A DNA stretch of 64,000 nt from Pyxicephalus adspersus (GCF_032062135.1 NC_092861.1:142794641-142858640); one strand, 5' to 3'. Counted from the stretch's first letter, positions 34,930-46,390 are shown. The notes: a model not told the origin generated them from the letters alone. Numbers and translations: made by a program.

Positions 34930-35470
34930 GAAGATTACATAAGACGGATGTGGATGATTTAAGGTGGAAAGCGTGCAGTAATTAGGAGACAAATGGCTTC
35001 GAAATTGTCTGCGTCAGCTGTCGCTTTTTGTGTCTGTCCTGTGATATACATCAAAACTTCCCACCACTCAATTGTCACGGATCTTCTATACCACGGCTTT
35101 TCATCTTCACACTTGTGATATGCAAGAGAATAATATTATGTATTGCTTTCACAAAGTCCCGCGTCATGTCGAGATGCTTCCAATTAAAGAGGAGCAGGGG
35201 GAGTCTTTAAAGAATGGCTTTTTTTTATTCTTTAACACAAGAAAAATGAGAGACTTTTATCTCACTCCTAACTGTTTCTTTTACCTCCTTTCAGTGTCTA
35301 TTCTTCCCGGGAGATTACTTGCTTTTAAACAAATCCACCGGTAAATCTTGTGCTGCACAAGCAGGCTGAGGATAATCAAGATAAGAAATGAACATTTTCC
35401 ATCAGAAGGTATTGTTGTGCGTCTTTCAACGCAAGCTTCGCGTTAAGACAAATTAGAGGGGCCGTCTCAG
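34930..35470. promoter_or_regulatory. Candidate conserved non-coding block
   Basis: Non-repetitive sequence between family A (34.8 kb) and the Tigger-like MITE (35.8 kb), with CTGCGTCAGCTGTCGC (E-box), CAATTAAAGAGG and CTTCGCGTTAAGAC. Short frames (60-90 codons) have no domain. Confidence 0.3.
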
Positions 35471-35823
35471 CCAAAGTCGGGTAATGGGGGTTTATTAGGA
35501 TGGGGTAAAGGTTTTCATAGATGTTACATGAAAGGTTCTGGTTAATGCTTTCTGATTAATGAATTTAGCAGTAACGTTCACCCTCTAAGATACCAAAAGA
35601 AGCATCTAAAGCACCTTTAAAAAGTTTTATATATTCACCATTTTCCATGATGTCTTCAGTTGGATCTGGTGACATTACAGGTCCTCTGAGCTCTTTGTAG
35701 GATCCTAAATACTGCAAAAAATGATGGCAAGTGGTATCATGGTGCAGAACTTTTCAGCAGGGAGAGGCGCAGCTCTTACATCAGGTAGAGTTGCTACATA
35801 TGGACATTTCTTCTTTACCTATA

Positions 35824-36305
35824 TAGGTAGTCCCCGGGTTACATACAAGATAGGGGCTGTAGGTTTGTTCTTAAATTGAATTTGTATGTAAGTCGGAACA
35901 GATACATTATTTTAATAAATGCAATTAGGACAGATGTTTGTCTCAACATATTATTAGGCAGCATGGTGTCAGTTACTGTATAAAATCCCCACTGTGAGTT
36001 AATCACAAACAAAGCAAAAAAAAACTTCATGAAGCCTGGACATTCATAAACTTCTGGAGCAAGCTGTGCTTTGATATGCAAAAAGAAACAACTGCAGAGT
36101 TTGTCTTGGTCATTAAAGAGTTACAAGAGGCTGCAGAAAGTGCTCAGAAAGATCACACACAACCTCAGCTATGTTTAGCAAAAGATTTCCTCTGTAAATC
36201 ATGCAAACCTCCCCCTTCAAGCCTCCATCCTACACATAGCGAGCAGGGAAGCTCGTATTTAGGAGGTGTCTATATGTCAGATGTCCTTAACCTGGGGACT
36301 ACCTG
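35824..36305 (+). mobile_element. Tigger/pogo-like MITE, copy 1
   Basis: Left AGGTAGTCCCCGGGTTACAT and right AACCTGGGGACTACCTG are inverted. TA flanks at 35822-35823 and 36306-36307. Copy 2 is at 63187-63683 in the same orientation, with the same body (TTGTTCTTAAATTGAATTTG, GGACAGATGTTTGTCTCAAC). Frames of 80-89 codons in the body are shared but interrupted differently in the two copies, so they are not maintained. Confidence 0.85.
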
Positions 36306-36539
36306 TATTGGATTTTATTTGAATGTTTTGTATTACTTTTTATAATATTTAGGTCCCACAATTGTATTCAGAGGATATTGTAAATCTGGCCTACTTGTTG
36401 TGTGCAGCTTAGTTGGCTTTACATCTTAAGTTACTTATATATTAGTTACTTATTTATTAGGTAAGTTTTATTGCAGAATGGACATTGCTTGTTTTTTCTG
36501 CAATCAATAACTTGCCTGCTCATTTTTTTTTTCATTTTA

Positions 36540-36725
36540 ACATTTTAGGTACAAATCAAGCCAATGTGTAGTGCTGCAGTGCAAGGAACATGCTGACAGC
36601 AAGAGCTATCGGAGAAATTCGCTAATCTGTCTGCTGCTTTTCCTTCCCCTGTTCAATTACAGCCAAGTGGAGGGACAAGACCTGCACTTGTTGCTTAACT
36701 ACTTCAAAGAGAAATCAGGTCTCTT
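36540..36725 (+). mobile_element. Dispersed repeat family H copy
   Basis: CCAAGTGGAGGGACAAGACC matches 44.74-44.77 kb (GTTGGGGGAGGGACAAGACC) with similar upstream sequence. Ends not defined. Confidence 0.35.
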
Positions 36726-37420
36726 GCTCTGCTAGACAGGGTTGGTCGGTGAAGCACAGCTGGGTAAATTTTAGGACTTGGTGGACAAAATTACAAATTC
36801 TCTATGGACCCTTCCATATATATGCACATATATGTGTGTGTGTGTTTGTTTAATTCCTTTTTTGCAATTTTTTTTACAATTTTTTTGGGGAGGACCCATA
36901 GCAGCAAAGACAAAATGGAAAACTTGCAGCCTCCTGGAATACATACTTCACGTGTTCCAAGAGGCTTTGAGGTGCTCCTTTAGCACATGCATGAGATTGG
37001 ACATTTGCAGAAGAGACTTTATTAGAATGATAAAAAAATGCTGATCCCACATATATGCAGTGAACTTTTTCAGGAAGACATGTCACCCGGTATCCTGCCT
37101 GCTTAGTGCAAGATCAGGTGATGTGAAAAAGAACCCGGAAGAAGATGGCGGCACACGCTGTTACCGGAAAGAAGAAGGAAGCTGGGGCAGCATGGAACTC
37201 CCTGGAATCGGATTGCAGAGGGTTCAAGGGCCCTTTGAAAGCAAAGTGGTGTTTGTTTTAATGATAGTTTTGCTTTAACTTTAAAGCCCCCAACTTTTAG
37301 TCCGTGAAATAACCTAACCCACCACCCTAAACTGCACCCAAGCTACCCGTTCCATTCCATATACCAGGTGCTGAATAGCACTGATCGGCCCTAACTGCGC
37401 CTATATTTTTGCATTATGGG
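36726..37420. other. Intergenic; short (TG)n at 36835
   Basis: A short TATG/TG run at 36822-36848. No gene. GTTTTGCTTTAACTTTAAAG near 37268 resembles a TTAA-class MITE end without a partner. Confidence 0.4.
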
Positions 37421-37614
37421 CCTGATTTTTTAAAGCTCTTCAATCCTGAAGATGCGCTTTCATCAGTGAATCTGAGAGATCCAGCAAACATGAAGTAATT
37501 TGCCATTTGTTCGCAAATGTTTTCATTCCTGGACCAGATCCATTCCTGGTTTGCTGGATCACCCAGCTGATCACTGATAAAAGTGTATCTTCTCCAGCCC
37601 TAATAAATCAGGTC
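37421..37614. mobile_element. Foldback MITE family G, copy 1
   Basis: Nearly palindromic: the left arm GATTTTTTAAAGCTCTT...GATCCAGCAAAC is mirrored by TGGTTTGCTGGATCACC...CCCTAATAAATCAGG around a centre at about 37505. Six copies occur in the window. The long arms could fold into a hairpin. Confidence 0.8.
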
Positions 37615-37699
37615 CTATGTCTCAGATGTAATGTTTTAAATTCAAAATACCTAGAAGCGAACATCATCTTCTCATTCTCATCATTAAAAAAAACATGCA

Positions 37700-38335
37700 T
37701 TGTTAACGTGTGACAATGATACGTTCGCTCCCCGGGTACACAGCTATGTATGGTATTCATTACGGCCTTAACATGTGTCTAATGCTTGTTTGGAAGAATG
37801 GGCTGGAGGTAATCTTCATTTATGCATGGTCCATTGGCCCTCACAGCTGGAATTGATGGAGGATCACTTCTGGACCTGAAAAGGTTAATTGACGCCCCGC
37901 TGTGCCGCCGCGACTGAGAAAGAGGCCGACACGTTTGATGCGAATTGTTATTGGGCTAAATGAGGTTTTCTTTCTATCGCGGCGTGCTCAGAACACGCTA
38001 AAAGGGCACCGGTTCACCATCACTTTCTCTGAAATTACCAAATCTGCTCGGGAAGCCTTCATTAGGATATTAAACGCGACTTAATAAGTGAAAGTGATTT
38101 GCATCACGGGTAATCGCCGGCATTAATCAAGGCAGCTTCTGGCCCCTATCACAATATGTTTCATGTTCTATTGTAAAGCCTCTTTTTTTTCATTTCTGTA
38201 GGGCTTCTTAAGAGGCAAAATGTTACATTTAGAAAGCCATTTTTGAAATGATTTACTTAGCAAAGATCGCTATAAATAACGATCAACTCACTTTGCAGCT
38301 TTGTGCATCAATATAATTAATATTGTGGTCTGGGG
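37700..38335. promoter_or_regulatory. Candidate conserved non-coding block with POU octamer
   Basis: A repeat-free ~630 bp. It contains ATTTGCAT (the octamer, inverse ATGCAAAT) at 38098-38105, CATTAATCAAGG, GGTTAATTGACGCC and AATATAATTAATATT, and several CpGs (TATCGCGGCGTGC) rare elsewhere in the window. No coding signal. The combination suggests a developmental enhancer. Confidence 0.4.
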
Positions 38336-38569
38336 CCAAGCACCCGCGGCAGATGTGTGCCTCCATTATCAGACTTAGACTGCACTTACCCTAATATGTG
38401 CCCCCGATTCCTAGGAAGTTTGCTCCACCAAATGTCTGGCTGCATTATATCCAAGTCACGGGTTTAAGGCTGAAATCTGCCATTTATTTTGTAATAAAAG
38501 GAAATCCCGGACCATATCATGGTTTCAGACAATGCAAACCTGTCACAGCAACTGAATTATAATGGTTGT

Positions 38570-38883
38570 TGTTAAAGCTGAACTAAAAGAAAATACAAAT
38601 GAATACATCTCTCTATACATTAATATTAAATTAATTCTGTACAGCAGTAAAAAGAAAAATAAAGAAACCACTCAGTCTATAAACTGATCTCAACAAGCTG
38701 ATAGGAGAGGAAAGCAGGGTGACGAGGACATATACATTACTGTTATGTGGTTGGGGATGGGTCCATGACACCCTTGGCTTAGATGACGATTCTGGATGTC
38801 AGACTGAGGGCATCTAGTGGCTAAAAATAGGCATTGCAGGAGAAATCTTCAGGTTGAAGGTATATATTGCAGCAAAACCTGTG
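38570..38883. other. Unique or diverged repeat sequence
   Basis: Begins TTAAAGCTGAACTAAAAG, resembling a T2-like end. AACAAGCTGATAGGAGAGG near 38692 is matched in reverse near 39785 (CTCCTATCAGCAAGCTGC), so the two flanks of the 38.9-39.5 kb element may be copies of one family. Confidence 0.35.
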
Positions 38884-38885
38884 TA

Positions 38886-39465
38886 CCATATTTTTCGCCG
38901 TATAAGACGCTCCGGAATATAAGACACACCCAATTTTAAAGGAGGAAAATCTAGAAAAAAAAGATTCTGAAAGATTATTCCCCTTCTGATCACTCATGTG
39001 CCATTCATACCGGTATTCCCCTTCTGATCACTCATGTGCCATTCAAATTCCCTTTCTGATCACTCTATGCCTTTCAAATTCCCTTTCTGATCACTCTATG
39101 CCTTTCAAATTTCCTTTCTGATCACTCTGTGTCATTTAAAATTCCTTTCTGATCACTCTGTCATTCAAATTTCCCTTCTGATCACTCTGTGCTTTTTTTC
39201 CACTGTACGGCAGTTAGGATAGGGAACAGCAGGTGGCGCTGTGCCAGCTTCTTTCGCTCTGCTTTACAGACAGGAGAAGACACGTGCTGCTGCCAGAGAG
39301 AAGAGGAGACAGACGCTGCTGCAGCCAGAGACACACTCAGGATCGGGTATCGGGTGAGTATACTATTTTGATTATTTTATCACACCTTTGTCGTCTAGGA
39401 CGCCCTAACTTTCCCCCCCCAGTTTTTGGGAAGAAAAAGTGCGTCTTATACGGCAAAAAATACGG
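38886..39465. mobile_element. TA-flanked MITE (family L) with internal tandem array
   Basis: Left CCATATTTTTCGCCGTATAA and right, read inward, CCGTATTTTTTGCCGTATAA, both continuing into GACGC, are ~25-bp inverted repeats. TA lies outside each (38884-38885 and 39466-39467). This family is familiar from vertebrate genomes; TA suggests a Tc1/mariner relative. The interior carries the short tandem array at 38975-39190. Confidence 0.8.
38975..39190 (+). repeat. ~30-38-bp tandem array inside MITE L
   Basis: About seven copies of CCTTTCTGATCACTCT followed by a variable GTGCCATTCAAATT-type spacer. Unit length drifts from 38 down to about 28 bases. Confidence 0.85.
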
Positions 39466-40172
39466 TATATATTTCATGGTTTGGGGGTTTTTTTTGGATA
39501 TTGATTTTTATTCTGTTGATTTTGGGTGAAGTTATATTTTTGAGTATTAAATGTAAAAAAAAAATAGACACTAGATACCAATCTCTTCAACCAGAAAGTA
39601 TTTTTTTTAATGAAAATCCAATCAAAAAGTGGCAATTTAAATGCTTAATATTTGGTGTCAGTCCAGAGTTATTTTTTCACCATATTTCATGTTTTCAGGT
39701 TGAATAATGGATAGTTGGCCTTGAGTGTCATGGACATTTGGGAAGGAGAACCAGTGATAGGTTTATCTATCTGATGCTCTGGTTTCTTCTCCTATCAGCA
39801 AGCTGCTTGTCAGGGCATGAACTGATTGGTTTCCTTTGCAGCTTTTTATCTGCTTAACTCTGGATGGGTTGACATTGGAATCGTTTTGTCTTTATGCCTG
39901 CTTTGACTCCTGTCAACAGCACTGGATGGAGCAAAAAGGAGCCCATGGTTTTGCTTTGGAAAATGTCCTTACCCAGCCCACCTCATGCCCTTGCATTCTA
40001 CAACCCTATTTATTCTTAGGGGGGAGCTACAGCGCCCTCTAGTGGTTCTACAGAACATGACATGTTAGGGGGTCATAGCTAAATAGGACCTGTTGAGGGT
40101 GGTTGTGGAAGTATTCGACCAAGAACAAGGGAACCGGCCTAGGTTGTTTGCAGTGAGTAGAGGGCTGCTTTA

Positions 40173-40583
40173 TTTAAAGTAGAACTGAACCTAATTATTT
40201 ATTATTGCAAGCAGGCAAGTTGCTGAAGAGAAAGGTGATGTCTCTTCTGCAAAAGAAAAACAAACGTACCTGCTTGTTCAGTTGTATTGAATGTACAATA
40301 TTGAATTGTACATTGAGCTGCGCATGCACAGCTTGTGTCTGATCCTAGCATAGCTGACTACCAGGAATGAATGAACTGTGCATGATGAGGAGTTAGGTCA
40401 TTGTAGCTTGGTCAATCAAGATGGGCAAAGATCGCAAACACAAAAAAGGAATAGGTGAGTTTAGTTAATTATGAACAAGGTAAGTTTGTTTTATTGCACA
40501 AGAGACATTGTCTGTCCCTTCTGCAATAAAAAAAAAAAAACCTCACAATTTTGTACTTTTAGGTTTATTTCTGCTTTAAAGCA
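40173..40583. mobile_element. T2-like MITE copy
   Basis: The left end TTTAAAGTAGAACTGAACCT and the right end, read inward, TTTAAAGCAGAAATAAACCT are inverted. The centre has GGTCAATCAAGATGGGCAAAG (about 40411), the motif of the 1.6-2.3 kb element. A 14-base poly-A lies near 40530. Confidence 0.75.
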
Positions 40584-40935
40584 AAGCTTGTACCTTTTTT
40601 TCATGTACAAAAAATGAAATCTCCATGTTCATTGGACGGATCCTTCCACCTCTACATGCCAGCTCTCTACAGAGGGTCTCCGTTCAGCAGATCTTGTAAA
40701 CGGCGGCAGTCAATGTAATATGCTGACAGGTTGCTGTACGTATGCTTCACACACATGTTTCACTCTTAGTTGGGTTTGGCAAGCGGCACCATGTGATGAG
40801 GAGCTAACACAACACATCTCACCTAAATCATCTATAAAATCCCTGAACTGCAAATGACAGCAACTCTGTGAACTCCTAGCCAACTGTGATGATAAAGTTC
40901 AGATGGTATTTATTTAGGGATTCCAAATTTTCTCT
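40584..40935. other. Intergenic, nothing recognised
   Basis: No supported frame or repeat. Confidence 0.5.
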
Positions 40936-40937
40936 CC

Positions 40938-41120
40938 TGATGAAATAAAGCTCCAAGAGTGGAGGAGATAGACTATCATAGATGAACCTGGGTGATCCAG
41001 CAAACCTAGAATGGACACAATAATTTTTTTAATCCTGGACCAGATCCATTACAGATTTGCTGTATTACCCAATGATAGTCTATCTTCTCCAGTCTTCGAG
41101 AGCTTAAATTAATTGGGCTC
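40938..41120. mobile_element. Foldback MITE family G, copy 2
   Basis: GGTGATCCAGCAAACCTAG and GACCAGATCCATTACAGATT with mirrored outer arms (GATAGACTATCATAG, GATAGTCTATCTTC). Diverged from copy 1 but with the same layout. Confidence 0.7.
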
Positions 41121-41287
41121 TTTGACCAATTTGTATACACCCAACAACTGACACCCCTGTTGTCTTACTACACCCCTTTCTTCACTCCCTACACTGCAGA
41201 ATCTGTGCTACCAGATGAATTGATTTTACCACGCAGAGATATCTATAACCAAAAAGATGATTCTCACATTGTCCAATCTGTATATAT

Positions 41288-41335
41288 TCCCTTGAAGAAG
41301 TAGATGTTGTTCCAAACAACGTGTCAGGTCAAAAT
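41288..41335 (+). ncRNA. Degenerate hammerhead-like motif, copy 3
   Basis: TTGAAGA in place of CUGANGA, an extra A, then a longer stem II region; GAAA is CAAA here, then CAACGTGTC giving a GUC triplet. Only recognisable by comparison with the other copies; surely inactive. Confidence 0.25.
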
Positions 41336-41649
41336 CAGTTTATGCATTTATTTCTCCAACACTTTTCTATATTATATCATATGATATATTTTTGTGTCAT
41401 ATGAAATATTCCAATTTGTACATCCAATTATTTTAATTTTGCTCATGAGGGGCTTTTTACTATAAATAAAATAAAAGATATCTATTTTTTTTTCGGTGTC
41501 ACATGTTTTTGGGTCATACCAATAGAGACACCCCTCCTTTTTATGTTATGTTTTTCTGAACCCCCTAATTTCTAAATTTCAGACACAAGTTATCCTGAGC
41601 CAAGTTCTTTCTGACTGATTCTATGGGGCACATTATTGACCTAATAGAA

Positions 41650-42100
41650 AAATACCCCCTGCCAGCTGCTCTCTTTGCTCCTCCAATGGCCTACTTGTGA
41701 CTTCCTCACTCATAACCTCATCACACGCACGGCTCCAAGACTTTTCTAGAGCTGCCCCAACTCTCTGGAATGGTCTTCTTCAGCTTTTTCAGCTTGTTCC
41801 TAATTTCTGCTCATTTAAAATAGAACTCAAAACCCATCTGTTCAAACTCACCTACCCGCCTACTTCTGTTTCCTAAACCCTCAATTACTTACCCAGCATT
41901 CCATATCCCCCTCCTATTGTTGGATACTTGCCCCTCCTCCTAGATTGTAAGCTCTTCAGGGCAGGGCCTTCCCCTCCTCCTGTGTCACTGCCTGTATCTG
42001 TCTGTCATTTGCAATTCCTATTTAATGTACAGTGCTGCAACTTTTGTTGGCGCTATATAAATCCTGTTTAATAATAATAATAATAATAATAATAATATAT
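41650..42100 (+). mobile_element. L2/CR1-type LINE 3' end (ORF2 C-terminus and 3' UTR)
   Basis: Frame 41713-41790 reads TSSHARLQDFSRAAPTLWNG, the conserved C-terminal motif of vertebrate L2/CR1-type LINE proteins (pattern F..AAP.LWN.LP). A 3' UTR follows with TTGTAAGCTCTTCAGGGCAG, TGTCATTTGCAATTCC, GTTGGCGCTATATAAATCC, then (AAT)n. Strongly 5'-truncated, as usual for LINEs. Its tail is shared by the SINEs. Confidence 0.8.
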
Positions 42101-42128
42101 AAATATATATAATTATAATAATAATAAA
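42071..42128. repeat. (AAT)n tail and AT-rich run
   Basis: About nine AAT units forming the LINE 3' tail, followed by AT-rich sequence. Confidence 0.9.
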
Positions 42129-42139
42129 ATATTTTCTTT

Positions 42140-42480
42140 TTTTTTGTTACACCAACTGTTCAATGAACGATATCCATTATTAATTAAAAGCTTATCACAT
42201 TTTTTAGCCGCCACTAACAAGCCTTGTAAATCACATTTTCTTTAATATACAGAACGTTTCTTTTTTTTTATAGTGCTAAATAAAGTTTCCTGACCTTTGG
42301 AGGAAACACTTGCTCTGGGCTATGTGTATTAAATCCCCTTCTTCCTCGGCTGAGTTAAGATTCTTCTCTTATGAAGAAGGCACCACGGTGATTTTGTCAC
42401 TGTCATGAAAGCTTACGAATTCTTTTGAGCTTCAGCGACTCAGCTATTCCACTCTTACCACCAAAACTTTGAAATTCAAA
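42140..42480. promoter_or_regulatory. Candidate conserved non-coding block
   Basis: Non-repetitive, with TCCATTATTAATTAAAAGC (homeodomain-type), TGTAAATCACATTTTC and CTTCAGCGACTCAGC. No coding signal. Confidence 0.3.
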
Positions 42481-42879
42481 AAGTAAAAAAAAAAAAAATA
42501 ACGTAAGTTTTTGAAGGACATGTGTTGCTCTAGGTGATCCACTTAATTAAAGTGATTGCCTGCTAGGACATGATACTTTTTTTTTCATACAAGGGAAAAA
42601 AAAAAGTTTTTATGAATTTATTAGAACCCTGAAGGTAACTTTGTATGCACAAGGCAGTTTTATATGCCACTTATGCAATTTTTGTTTCTGATCTGCTAAA
42701 ACCTACTTCGACGCTCTGCGAGCATGCCGCAGCACTGCTAGCGATTGTATGTGTTTATATTAATTGCGCTCCATGGTAACACATACTAATGATGGGAATA
42801 CTGAGTTAGCAATTTGTTTTTAAGGAAGATTACAATATATTGCATTGGTTTACTTATATCTCTTAAATATCTCTAATTT

Positions 42880-43545
42880 GGAGGAATTGTCCTTCTTGCT
42901 ACCAACTGTTTCTGATTTTGGGTGATTATTCCTCTTCATATCTCTCAACAGTCTCTGATTTGGAGAAACGTTCCTTCTTCATAGCTCCCAAATGTCCCTG
43001 GTTTCGAGAGACTGTCCTTCTTCATAACTTCCAAGTGTACCTGATTTAGAAAGACTGTCTCTCTTCATACCTCCCAGCTGTCCCTTATTTAGTGAGACTG
43101 TCCCTCTTCATATCTCCCAACTGTCTCTGATTTGGGGAGACTTCATACCACTCCATTTACTATAACGGTTCGTGAATTGGAGGCACTTTTGCTCATCATA
43201 CCTCCAAACTTTCCTCAATTTGGAGGGACTGTCCCTCTTCATACCTCCCAACTGTCTCTGATGTGGAGATACTGTATTTCTTCATAGTTCCCAACTGTCC
43301 CTGTTTTGGAGAGAACTTCCCTCTTCATACCTCCCAACTACCCCTTATTTGGAGAGACTATCCCTCTTCATAGCGCCCAACTGTCCCTGATTTGGAAGGA
43401 CTGTCCCTCTCTTTATATCTCCCAACTGTCCCTGATTTGGAAGGACTGTCCCTCTTCATAGCTCCCAACTGTAGGCACTTTCGCTCATCATACCTCCCAA
43501 CTTTCCTCAATTTGGAGGGACTGTCCCTCCTAATACCTCCAACCC
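42880..43545. repeat. ~43-bp minisatellite
   Basis: About fifteen diverged units around TCCCAACTGTCCCTGATTTG then GAGGGACTGTCCCTCTTCAT. Spacing is near 43 bases at 43028, 43070, 43113, 43286, 43330, 43373, 43418 and 43462. The unit contains a short palindrome. The 81-codon frame at 43358-43603 is a product of the repeat. Confidence 0.9.
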
Positions 43546-43570
43546 GATACAAGGCTTGATACACACATTG

Positions 43571-43860
43571 TAAAGTAATGTTACTCAACCAGGGTTCCTC
43601 CAAAAGTTGCTGGAGGTTCTATGAGCAATGAGCAATCGCTGTCTCTCTGTTCAGTTTCAGTGACACCAATAGACTGTTTGGCTATCTGTAAGAGTGACAT
43701 TTTTCCGAGTGGCCAGTAATGTAGGAGGCATTCAGTCCAGGGACCACCATGTTAAAATAGCATGAACTGTGATTATAAAAATTATAGCTGGGGTTCACTG
43801 ACAAACTGAAAGCTCTTGCAAGGATTCCCCCATGTTAAAAATAATGAGAAAGTGTGGTCT
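43571..43860 (+). mobile_element. hAT-like MITE family A copy
   Basis: ACTCAACCAGGGTTCCTCC, GAGCAATGAGCAATCG, GACACCAATAGACTG, GTGGCCAGTAATGTAGGAGG and CCCCATGTTAAAAAT in family order; it directly abuts the 43-bp minisatellite. Confidence 0.65.
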
Positions 43861-44585
43861 ATAATAGAATTAGCAATTTCCTTTAATAGAAACACCTAGA
43901 CCTAATAAAGTGGTAGGGCATCCTAATACTTTTGCCTGTTCAGTATTGTATATATCCTTATAGGTTGCTTCGCTTTACTTTCTTACATTAAACAACCAAT
44001 AGGGGGAGCTTTTCTACATCTGTATATGAAATATATTCATAAAAATATGGCAAAGTATATAAAACATTAACTATTGCGTCAGAGTCCAGTAAACCCCACA
44101 AGGTGAAAATAAATACATTTTCACTAAAAAGGAGCGACAGCTTTTTACTAAACTATGAAACTAAAATTCTTACAAAAACATCATTTAAATTTCCTTTACA
44201 TCGGAAACGACTGAATCCAAGACTTCTGCTTAAATTCCTTTCTCATTCAACATATTTTCACTTGTTAGTCACTTATTTGTCAGACAAAAGACAATAAGAG
44301 AATCTTGACACCTCACCTTCGTTTCCTCTCTGTGTGATGAAATCCCTGGAACTTTGTTCTCATGGAGCAGGTATCTCCCTGGAACAGGAAAAACAAGTCC
44401 CGTCTTTACCGCTGAAAATATTCCCCTGACTCTTCGAAAAAAAAATATAAAAAAAGAAAAGATTTCTGTGCCTTGACACAAATTTGGCAGAGCCCAAAAG
44501 CAGCACAGCAGGTGAGAAAAAAAGTGTAAAAATAGATTTCCATTTTTTTCGGTAAAACTGCAATCACAGAGCTATTAAATCTGAT
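43861..44585. other. Intergenic, no gene supported
   Basis: AT-rich sequence with frames of 64-70 codons lacking any recognised feature. Confidence 0.45.
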
Positions 44586-44589
44586 TAAA

Positions 44590-44993
44590 GTGACTCCGCC
44601 ACGGTTTCCAGACTTGTAAAATCTAAATTATTTTTAAAAGTTACACCAGAAGCTGAACATTATTCTGTAAATTCCTAATGCAAAAAAGAGGAGAGGGGCA
44701 GAAAGCTGACCTCATCAGTCTAATGCTTCTCATTTACTGTCCAGTCCCAAGTTGGGGGAGGGACAAGACCTGTTACCGAAATACCGGTCTCCTCTTATTC
44801 CTTAGAGGATCTCAATGCTGGATTTGTCCAAATACGAATTCCTTGGCAGGTAAAACAGCTTCTATAAATGTGTATTTACCCGTTTGCCTGGCATTCAGTT
44901 TTTTTACAGTAATGTGCTGGTTGCTTGGCTTGCGGTATTTGAATGGCAGTTTAATGAGTTTATTATGGCCACAGGTACACTTTAAATTGCATG
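44590..44993. mobile_element. Dispersed repeat family H, possible T2-like MITE
   Basis: Left ATTAAAGTGACTCCG and right, read inward, TTTAAAGTGTACCTGT are weak inverted ends. The body (GTTGGGGGAGGGACAAGACC) recurs at 21.2 and 36.7 kb. The 119-codon frame inside has no domain. Confidence 0.4.
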
Positions 44994-45297
44994 CTGTCAG
45001 CCAGAGCGTGATCTCCAATTCAGATACCTGTAATTAAAGCTGACCTCAAGGCAGATAAAAAAAAAACACCATTTAATGCAGTTCTGAATGTCTCTAAATA
45101 CATTTTTTTCATAGAGCTAGTATAGAATATCCTGAATCTGTGCTAATATCATCTCCTGCCGTCCTTTGCACAGACGTACTGAGACTATGGTGGGGTGATT
45201 GTTGTTTATTTCACAAAAATTCTTCGGATATGATATACAAATATTGTAAAACGTTTTTTTCTTTTTCTTTTAGTTGTATATGGTGTTTGTATACAAG

Positions 45298-45348
45298 GTA
45301 TATTCCCCGAAGAAGCCGCTATCCTGCGAAACGCATCGGAATTTATAC
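45298..45348 (+). ncRNA. Hammerhead-ribozyme-like motif, copy 4 (long stem I)
   Basis: Stem I is the best of the set: GTATATTCC (45298-45306) pairs with GGAAT-TT-ATAC (45338-45348), nine pairs with a two-base bulge. The core is CCGAAGA (U4 changed to C), then the extra A, a weak stem II (GC/GC), GAAA (45328-45331), CGC and the triplet ATC ending at 45337. Stem III has lost one pair. The paired flanks sit exactly where a type I hammerhead needs them. Confidence 0.5.
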
Positions 45349-45934
45349 AAACATTACCATTTAGTGTTGTTTATTCTGTATATATATATTATTGTATTTT
45401 TACCTTGTTTTTCATAATTTTTTAATAAATTATTTTGAAGTTTTAATGATGTGTTGAAATACTACACACCACATAACTCCTTGCCTTCTGATTGGGCCAT
45501 CCCCCCTTTCTTTGTTAAGCCCCTTTCTTTTTTTTTAGTTGATGTCAATTAAACTAGAAGGTGGTTGATTGGTGTAGTTGAGAATCAGGAAACACATGTT
45601 TCTATCTGGTGGGGAGACATTGTTGCACATCTGTGTTAACAGGAAACATGCTTACAGGAGAAAAGATCAGACTGAACAGCTCCAATCACCTATTAATATA
45701 TAACTAGTCTGTCATTGGTCGGGAGGAGGCATCACAAAATTCTTTATTTTCCCAAGGAAAGTGTTTTACTCTACTAGTTGGGCCATCTGACAACAATCTG
45801 TGAATCTAAAAAAGTGGCTGGACAAAATCCAAACTCTTTTGCAGCTAAGACAGCTCAGATATAGATATCCAAGTGTTTTGTTTTGAGGGGAATCTGTTTT
45901 ATTAAAGCTGTGCTTTAAAAACAGCTAGTGGAGG

Positions 45935-46390
45935 ACTACTCCAAAGTATTGCCTGTGCTCTCCCTGCTGATCTTTTGTCATTACTGACCTATCAGGACTT
46001 GTTCTGCATTGTGTGTCTATCTAGAGGTGCCATTTTGATAGAGGCAGGGCTCAGCCCCCATATGTCTGATGATCTGATGGCTGCAGGCAATTATTTAGGA
46101 AGCAACAGAAGATGTGGATGAAGCACCAGTTCATAAACCTAATAAAGCAGGAGCAGGGAGGTGCATGCCGTACATGTCCTCAGGTACAGCTTCCATTCCA
46201 GCAAGGAAAACAATGAGCAGCACAGTAATGGCAGGACCAAAATCTCACAATAAATCTCTTTAGATCTTAGGACTAGAAATCAGAGACAACTCTGCAGAAA
46301 AGTCTACAGAACAGGAGTGCAGGCCAGATTTCAGCACTCTAGGCATCTAGTTAGAAATGCTTCCGTCCAGAGGGCACATGGTTTCCATCA
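45935..46390 (+). mobile_element. Dispersed repeat family F, copy 2
   Basis: TTTTGATAGAGGCAGGGCTC, GATGTGGATGAAGC, TCCTCAGGTACAGCTTCC, AGGAAAACAATGAGCAGC and CTCTAGGCATCTAG align with 28.17-28.6 kb. Confidence 0.6.
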
